This document shows positions 58,202 through 64,000 of a DNA stretch of 64,000 bases, one piece after another. The position numbers and the translations under genes were made by a program. The DNA is from Arachis hypogaea (taxonomy: Eukaryota > Streptophyta > Magnoliopsida > Fabales > Fabaceae): contig NC_092055.1 of NCBI RefSeq assembly GCF_003086295.3, forward strand, positions 124,287,484 through 124,351,483. Direction: 5' to 3'. The notes below the pieces were generated by a model. It was not told the DNA's origin, did not search any database, and saw only the letters and a list, made by a program, of their open reading frames with translations. Within the stretch, counting starts at the first letter, position 1. Every line of letters begins with the position of its first letter.

Positions 58202-58382
58202 GCTATTGGAGCGTCCAACTTACGGACGTAAAAGCAAAGTGCTTGGTGGGAGACAACCCACCGCGGTATGATCGTTCTTTTCTTCGCTTTTAGTTTTTTT
58301 TCTTCTTTAATAACTCTTCTCTTTACTAGTGCTTTCGTGCTCTTTCAATTACATGTCTTTATCTTTCCTTAAAAAAAAAAAT
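58202..58382 (+). other. Spacer after integrase in element B
   Basis: Starts 'gctattggagcgtccaacttacgg' and includes 'gcttggtgggagacaacccacc', a conserved-looking phrase in this kind of element. Non-coding. Confidence 0.5.
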
Positions 58383-58922
58383 TTCGCCGCGCGACGCGAT
58401 CGCATCAGCGACGCGTCCGCGTGGTAGGGGGAGTAAAGAAAAATAAAATTGAACAGAAAGTTACGCAGAAGTAGCGCTGGGGTCGTCCCAATGGCACAAA
58501 TTACCCCACGCGACCGCGTCGCTAACGCGACCACGTCGCATGGAATCATAGCCTCCCACGCTACCGCGTACCTCACGCAGCCGCGTGCCCTGAGTTTTCG
58601 ATGTAAAAGGGTGCACAGTCGCATTCTGTGCGAGAGTGATGCTGGATTGGTGCTGGAAGCACAATCCCTGTCACGCGACCGCATCGCTGACGCGGCCGCG
58701 TCACCCATTTTATAACGCACACTCATGCGATCGCGTGACCCACGCGATTGCGTCACCCAATTTTGGCAATTAAAATGAATCGAACAGAGAGTTGTGCTGG
58801 AGCGAGGCTGAACTCGAGCCAGCAGCGCAACATAGGTCACGTGACCGCGTGACCGACGCGATCGCATCACCTTACCTGGAGCGCACCCACGTGAACGCGT
58901 GCCCCACGCGGCCGCGTCGCAC
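58383..58922 (+). repeat. Internal CG-rich hairpin array of element B
   Basis: At least seven units of the form CACGCGACCGCGTCgcnnACGCGnCCGCGTCgC, with many degenerate versions (cgcgaccgcatcgctgacgcggccgcgtcacc, gcgatcgcgtgacccacgcgattgcg). They use the same palindromic vocabulary as the LTR arrays of A and B but with different linkers ('gcagaagtagcgctgg', 'gcgcacactca'). All frames across it are shadows. It lies between integrase and the 3' ORF. Confidence 0.85.
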
Positions 58923-59668
58923 AGCTCAACCTAAATTGCCAAATTATCCTATCTTTCTTTCCTCCAAATCCTAATTTTTCTTTTCCCTCCTTCTTTCTTC
59001 TTTCTCCCTTCCCCTTTCTATCTCACCTTTCACTCTCTATCTCTCTCACCACCATTAACAAGGTTTTACCTTCTTCTTCCTTCTTCTCTCTTCCATCATT
59101 CTTCTTATATTATATATATTTTTATTTTCTTTTTCTTTTCCTTTTTACATGGTGTTAGAAATTTTTTGAGTCATTATCCCTCATTAGATGCTTGTGACTT
59201 GTTACAATTTATTTGATAATTATTATTATTTTTAAGGAATTGCTTACATGTTCAATTTCATACTTTTTATATCTTGTTTAACATGCATGCCATGTGTTTG
59301 TGAAAAAGCCCATATAGCACTATGCACTTTTCTACATTACTTTACTCTACTATTCAATGCTTGCTTTTCACAAATTCTCCTTCTTATTTTATTAATTGAA
59401 TTTAATTGTCAATACAAACGTGATGGTTTGTTACAAAGTATTGCTTGGTCTATGCTACTCATGCCCTTTGCCAGCATGCCAATAAACACCTTGCATTCAT
59501 TTGTCTTTATATGCACTAGCTATCTTCCATCGTTGGCTTTTCACACGTACTCGCGAGCATGTGTTAATGTCAGCATATCTTAATGTGCATCCATCACCCT
59601 CTTTTCCGTTTCCTTCCTTGCTGTATCTCTCTTTGAATTTAATTTACTTTCTCTTCCCTTCTTTCAGG
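58923..59668 (+). other. Pyrimidine-rich leader of the 3' ORF
   Basis: Long C/T-rich tracts (58975-59150), then AT-rich DNA, then another C/T tract that ends TTCTTTCAG right before the ATG at 59669. Short frames here have no domain. It looks like intron-type sequence in front of the 3' ORF. Confidence 0.55.
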
Positions 59669-60922
59669 ATGGCCACCAAGAAAGGAAAAGAGAAAGCTAC
59701 TTCCAAACCACCAGCAAGAAGAGGAACTAAAAGAGCATTAGTGGCAGAGCCTTCTTCAACCACAGTCAAGCCCTCAACAAAAAGAGTTAAGAGGATAATA
59801 AAGGTTGACGAAAAGGAGAAAGCCTTTCCAGCAAGGGACGCTATGCGATTTCCGAATCGCTACTGTGAGCAGATGTTCCCTATCCTAGCAGAAAGGAACT
59901 ATAACAATGAATACCTTCTTATCCTCCCATCCAATATTGCCTCCTTTGTTGAGCTGCAAATTGAACGAAGACAATGGGATTTCTTACAGAGACAGCCGAG
60001 GCAGGTCAATCTCTCTTGGGTAGTTGAGTTCTACTCCAACTTCTACATACCGACCCTGCAGTCTGTTTATGTCCGGCAGAAGCAAGTGCCCATTACAGAA
60101 GAGGCCATCCAGCAAACTCTGAGTCTTCCCCCTTTTCCAGCAGAAATGGACGCTTTTCAAGAAGCCACCCTTCAGCGCCAGAGATACCAATTTGACTGGG
60201 ACTCCGTTCTCGGAGTCATCGCATTACTTGGCAGCCGTTGGATCTACGGATACCACCGTACCCGCCCTAAGGGAATCTTGGCTTCTGCACTTACCTTGGA
60301 GGCTCGCGTATGGGCACAGATCATGTCCCATTACATCTTTCCGAGCACTCATAAGTCCTCCTTCACTGCAGACATGGCTGTTCTACTATGGTGTATCCTT
60401 ACAGACCAACCTCTGAATCTCTCAAGACACATCCGGAATGCTATGGAGCATGTACAAATCGCGGGCAACCTACCTTTTCCCGCCCTGGTCTCAGATCTTG
60501 TCTCAGCAGCCGGAGTCTCCTACAGAGCGGGGGACACCAAAGCCATGCTTCCACGGGATGATCAATATGTCCCTAACGGGAAATACCTCAGACTTTCAGC
60601 AGCCACTACAAGCCAGCCTACTGAGCCGGTTGAAGATATTCCTTCTTCAACGCCACAAGCATCTACAACTGAGAAATTGCTCCAGCAGATACTTGAAAAG
60701 TTGGATCGGCATGAACAGAAAGCTAAGATGAGAGAGCGCCGTAACAAGCGCCGATTCACATACCTCAAGGAGCTGATCATGGGCAAATTCAGGGACTCAG
60801 ACACTCCGGACTCCACTTCTTTTACCAGCATCGGGAGCCATGATAGTCCCGACTGTGGAGATACTGCTACCAGCCCACCCCTGTTCCTGACAGATGGCAC
60901 CGAGGACGGTGCAAAGCCTTAA
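59669..60922 (+). CDS. Element B 3' ORF, plant-retrotransposon accessory protein
   Basis: An intact frame of 417 codons from MATKKGKEKATS to DGAKP. The N-terminus is very basic (RRGTKRALVAE, KPSTKRVKRIIK) and may hold a nuclear signal. The middle (residues about 55-300) resembles the 'putative plant transposon protein' domain found in Athila-type elements and free copies (FPNRYCEQMFPILAERNY, FVELQIERRQWDFLQRQPRQVN, VVEFYSNFYIP, LLGSRWIYGYHRTRPKG). The C-terminus has a coiled-coil-like stretch (EKLLQQILEKLDRHEQKAKMRERRNKRR). It sits where Athila elements carry an env-like gene, but I see no signal peptide or membrane segment. The start is chosen because the ATG follows a splice acceptor-like CAG. 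It is the only unbroken frame of element B. Confidence 0.82.
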   Translation: MATKKGKEKATSKPPARRGTKRALVAEPSSTTVKPSTKRVKRIIKVDEKEKAFPARDAMRFPNRYCEQMFPILAERNYNNEYLLILPSNIASFVELQIERRQWDFLQRQPRQVNLSWVVEFYSNFYIPTLQSVYVRQKQVPITEEAIQQTLSLPPFPAEMDAFQEATLQRQRYQFDWDSVLGVIALLGSRWIYGYHRTRPKGILASALTLEARVWAQIMSHYIFPSTHKSSFTADMAVLLWCILTDQPLNLSRHIRNAMEHVQIAGNLPFPALVSDLVSAAGVSYRAGDTKAMLPRDDQYVPNGKYLRLSAATTSQPTEPVEDIPSSTPQASTTEKLLQQILEKLDRHEQKAKMRERRNKRRFTYLKELIMGKFRDSDTPDSTSFTSIGSHDSPDCGDTATSPPLFLTDGTEDGAKP

Positions 60923-60934
60923 GTGTGGGGAGGT
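60919..60934 (+). promoter_or_regulatory. Internal copy of the PPT sequence
   Basis: TTAAGTGTGGGGAGGT is identical over 16 bases to the tract before the 3' LTR. It overlaps the stop codon of the 3' ORF. Confidence 0.75.
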
Positions 60935-62365
60935 CGGTCAGTACCTGACTTCCGGAGGTAATTTCTCTTCTCCATACACCAATAATTAGGATATTTTAGT
61001 TAGATTTTCTTTCCTTTATAGAACAGAATAAATTGCATAGGTTAGAATAGTTGCATGCATGTTCTACTTGATCGAAAAGACAATAAGTTTCTTTTAAAAA
61101 TCTATCTTTGGAATAAAATTTCACTAATTTTTCAAAATTTTTATGATAAATCTGCTTGAGTTGTATTTGGAACATGATGTTTGAGTTAAAGAACACACAA
61201 CCTGTGAAAGATTTGAGCCTTTATGTATGGTTACATTATTTAACCATAATTATTTTATTCTTGTGTGTTTACTTCTCTATGATTGTAATCTATATTTTGT
61301 TTTATCTTATATGTCCAATATTTATTATATTTACATGCTTGCACATGATTGAGGCCATTATTTGTTTAAACTTACTTATCCAAATCAAGCCTACCCTTTT
61401 CAATTACCTTTGTTAACCACTTTGAGCCTTTAAAACCCCATTTGTTCTATATTTTACCACATTACTAACCTTAAGCTGAAAAATAATTGCATATCCCAAA
61501 TTGAATCTTTGGTTAGCTTAAGATAGAATTGTGTGTGCTAGTTAAGTATGGGAAATTGTGGGAACAAAAGTTGTTAAGGGAATGTGTCATGAAAATTTAA
61601 AGGGAATTTGGATACCTATTCATGTGAAACTATAAGAATCAAAAATCTATGTGCGTTGATAAGCTTTATTTATTTCAATTCAAAAAAAAAAGATGATAAA
61701 CAAATAAATAAGGGGACAAAATTACCCCAATGTTAAATTCAGAATTCAAAGATCAATGCACATATGATAGGATTAAAATACAAAGTTGAAACATGAGTAT
61801 GGGTTGAAAAAGGGAATTATGGGTAACTAGGCATGAATTTAAAAGTATATAGAATATATGTATATTAGGTGAGAGCTTAGGTTAATTAAAGATTCAATTT
61901 ATAAAGCTCACTTAGCCATATGTACACCCTTACCTGCACCTTGGCCCCATTACAACCCTGAAAAGACCTCATGATGTTTGCATTGGTATATTAACTGTTG
62001 TTGATTGGTTAGTAGAAAAACAAAAGTTAGAAAACATGACTATAGAAGAATAGAGTGATTACCCTATACACTAGAGATTAGAGCGTACATACATTACCAG
62101 TGAGGGTTCAATGCTTGAATTTTCATGTTTCCTGCTTTCATAAGCTATCTTCTTGCACGTTTATCGGTTTTATTGTATAATGATAGAATTAGTGGAATTT
62201 GATTTGTAATTATTTTGAAGGGCTTATTTACTTTTGATCAAGTGGACAATAATCATATAGTTGCATTTATTTATATATGTAGGATTGCATTGCATTTCAT
62301 GAGTTTCTGCATGTTCATACTTATTTCCTTGTCTCCTTCAACTTAGCATGAGGACATGCTAATGT
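60935..62365 (+). other. Non-coding 3' region of element B
   Basis: AT-rich with no supported frame between the internal PPT-like tract and the terminal PPT. Poly-A near 61681-61691. Confidence 0.6.
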
Positions 62366-62381
62366 TTAAGTGTGGGGAGGT
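62366..62381 (+). promoter_or_regulatory. Polypurine tract of element B
   Basis: TTAAGTGTGGGGAGGT directly precedes the 3' LTR (TGATAAACC). It is the expected primer position for plus-strand synthesis. Confidence 0.85.
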
Positions 62382-63849
62382 TGATAAACCACTATTTTAT
62401 AGTTTATATTGTGTTTAATTGTGTGGTTTTGTCATGATCCTTACCCACTTATTCATCAATTTAGCATGCATTTAGATTTCCTTCCTAAATTTAGTACATG
62501 TTTGAAACTGCTTCCTAGAGACTTTAATTATTTGATTTTAATTCTCTTTTATTTCATTCGATGTCGTGATCTGTGTGTCAAGTGTTTCAGGCTTTATAGG
62601 GCATGAATGAGATGGAGATTGGAGAGAAAGCTAGCAAAAATGGAAGGAACACAAGAATTTGAGGAGATAACCAGCGAGAAGTGACGCGGTCGCATGGCTC
62701 ACGCGACCGCGCGAAGGAGCGCAAATTGCAGTGACGCGGCCGCATGGCTTGCGCGGCCGCGCGGATTGGAAAGCGCAAGCGACGCGGTAGCGTGGACGAC
62801 GCGAACGCGTGGAGAGGAAAAAGCGCAAGCGACGCGTCCGCATGGACGACACGATCGCGTGACATGTGCGATCTGCATAATCTGCAGATTTTGCTGGGGC
62901 GATTTTGGACCTTATTTCGGCCCAGTTTTCGGCCCGGAACAGCAGACTAGAGTCAGAGAATATGCAGAAACAACAGACACATTCATTCAGTAGTTTTGAG
63001 ATCTAGTTTTACTCTCTTAGGTTTTTCTCTCTAGTTTTTAGAATTTTAATTTTCAATTGGTCTTAGCATTGGAACATTGAGAAGAGTTATTCCTTCATCA
63101 AAACTTCATCATTCTAGTTTGTTCTCTTAACTTGTTCTATTCTTCCATGTTCTTTGTTATGTTCAATTTCGTCATTCAGATACTTTTATGATTAATTAAT
63201 GCAAGGATTATTTTTTTTAATTCAATTTCAATTCCAATAATCATGTCTTCTTTTAATTCCCTTTCATGTGCTATGGATTCTTTATTTACAATGCGTGAGT
63301 AGTTTCCTTACTTGATGGGGAGTTGATTAAAAGGAACTCTTGAGTTGGAAGGATTGAAGGAAAAATTTGTAGTTGGGTTAAATGTTGGATTGCTATCCTG
63401 TCACCAATGCCAATCCCTTTGAACTAAGTGGGTTGCAACTTGTGAACAGATCTGGCATTCCAACTTGTTTGACTTTCCCTTACCTAGTAAAGGATAACCA
63501 AACAGAGTAACCGTTAATTATAAATTAATCTTAAAAATCATTCCATCAATGATAGAGATTCTAACAAATCAACTCCCAGTCAAGGCTTTTATTTATATTA
63601 TTTAAAATTTCTCAATTTAAATTCCAATTTACTTAGCTCAACTTCTTGGAACATCTGATTAATAAAATAGCACACTTTTCTGCAACTCGTTGGGAGACGA
63701 CCTGGGACTTAAAACTCCCAGTAATTTTAATTTAAACTCTCTGTGACATATTTCTAAATTGATAGGTAGATTTTCGGTGAGTTAAGAACTATACTTGCAA
63801 CGTAACCATTTTAATAAATTTTTAATTCACCAGCTTCTGCTTCCCATCA
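62382..63849 (+). repeat. 3' LTR of element B
   Basis: 1468 bp, near-identical partner of 51124-52594 with the same ends. Its array lies at 62682-62862. Confidence 0.95.
62682..62862 (+). repeat. CG-rich hairpin array in element B 3' LTR
   Basis: Same array as in the 5' LTR. Several of the differences between the two LTRs fall in this block, for example 'gcgaccgcgcg' here against 'gcaaccgcgcg' there, consistent with loss of CG sites in the 5' copy. Confidence 0.82.
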
Positions 63850-63854
63850 CCCTA

Positions 63855-64000
63855 CTTTAAAGAAATGAGTACTCTGATCCTTGAAAGCCACCTGAGTTGT
63901 TCCCAAAGAGCCAAGCGTGGATAGAGGATCCTTCTTTTCCTTATGCCTCACCTTTGCATTTGATAAAAGACTTCACATTTGCATTTGATGAGGATCCAGC
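63855..64000 (-). pseudogene. LINE ORF1, continuation right of element B
   Basis: On the minus strand a frame reads through ...THFFKVG into the CCCTA duplication and connects with the fragment at 51118. It runs off the window. The call rests on continuity across the element B insertion. Confidence 0.55.

Larger units (their letters stand above)
51124..63849 (+). mobile_element. Element B: complete Athila-type LTR retrotransposon
   Basis: It is 12726 bp with LTRs at 51124-52594 and 62382-63849, target copies CCCTA at 51119-51123 and 63850-63854, a tRNA-Asp-type PBS, gag, pol (protease, RT, RNase H, integrase), an extra 3' ORF and a PPT. RT wording ([21 protein letters not shown]) and tRNA-Asp priming fit the Athila lineage. 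By eye the LTRs differ at about 30 sites (roughly 2%), mostly transitions, so it is fairly young. It is not autonomous now, because gag-pol has four stops and one frameshift. Confidence 0.93.

Noticed and set aside
58349..58870. 173-codon minus-strand frame across the internal array
   Set aside because: It is a shadow of the CG-rich palindromes. The repeats make several frames open at once.
59248..59668. Upstream extension of the 3' ORF and the overlapping hydrophobic frame (59248-59583) as an envelope signal segment
   Set aside because: The frame lies in pyrimidine-rich leader sequence, and the acceptor-like CAG directly before the ATG at 59669 argues that it is removed.

Overview
This is plant nuclear DNA from a eudicot, most likely a legume and quite possibly Arachis (peanut group). 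That guess rests on the style of the Athila-type elements with CG-rich hairpin leaders and has not been tested by a search. The window is gene-poor and repeat-dense. Only one ordinary host gene is convincing: a four-exon, minus-strand gene at 17299-20492 for a chloroplast circularly permuted GTPase of the BPG2/YqeH type. Almost everything else is transposable elements, many of them nested.

Left part (1-16 kb). An Athila-type LTR (1-1547, + strand) abuts a decayed minus-strand LINE (about 1560-6660). AT-rich DNA follows with two minus-strand Helitron copies: a short one (7484-8835) and a longer one (10877-about 14720) with Rep (HUH) and PIF1-type helicase regions. A Tourist-like MITE (15220-15538) with a 3-bp TAA target duplication, a GC-rich island and a near-perfect 57-bp-arm palindrome (16218-16343) complete this part.

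Middle part (17-29 kb). The BPG2-like gene has a transposon-like GC-rich segment about 150 bp upstream of its start codon. A decayed PIF/Harbinger element follows, with a Myb/SANT ORF (24840-26088) and a DDE transposase (about 26330-27692), both minus strand. Next is a fragment of Ty3-gypsy pol (28345-29042).

Right part (29-64 kb). Element A (29043-41402) is an Athila-lineage retrotransposon with a tRNA-Asp primer site. It sits in the gypsy fragment, has lost its integrase and 3' LTR, and is itself interrupted by element C (33139-39596, GATGC target duplication). Element C is a minus-strand, gag-only, non-autonomous retrotransposon with both LTRs. The broken end of A meets a foldback element (41403-42867) that carries a Mutator-like MITE (42217-42747). 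A cluster of foldbacks, tandem repeats and a tRNA-like SINE head follows (43.6-47 kb). A second minus-strand LINE (from 47250) is split in its ORF1 by element B (51124-63849, CCCTA target duplication). B is structurally complete: two LTRs, tRNA-Asp PBS, gag, pol, an extra 3' ORF and a PPT. Its coding region carries several stops and one frameshift.

The most unusual theme is that three LTR families whose hairpin sequences are unrelated each carry an array of short hairpins in the LTR. Two of these arrays lie just upstream of a TATA box. Element B carries a second array of the same CG-rich type downstream of its integrase.
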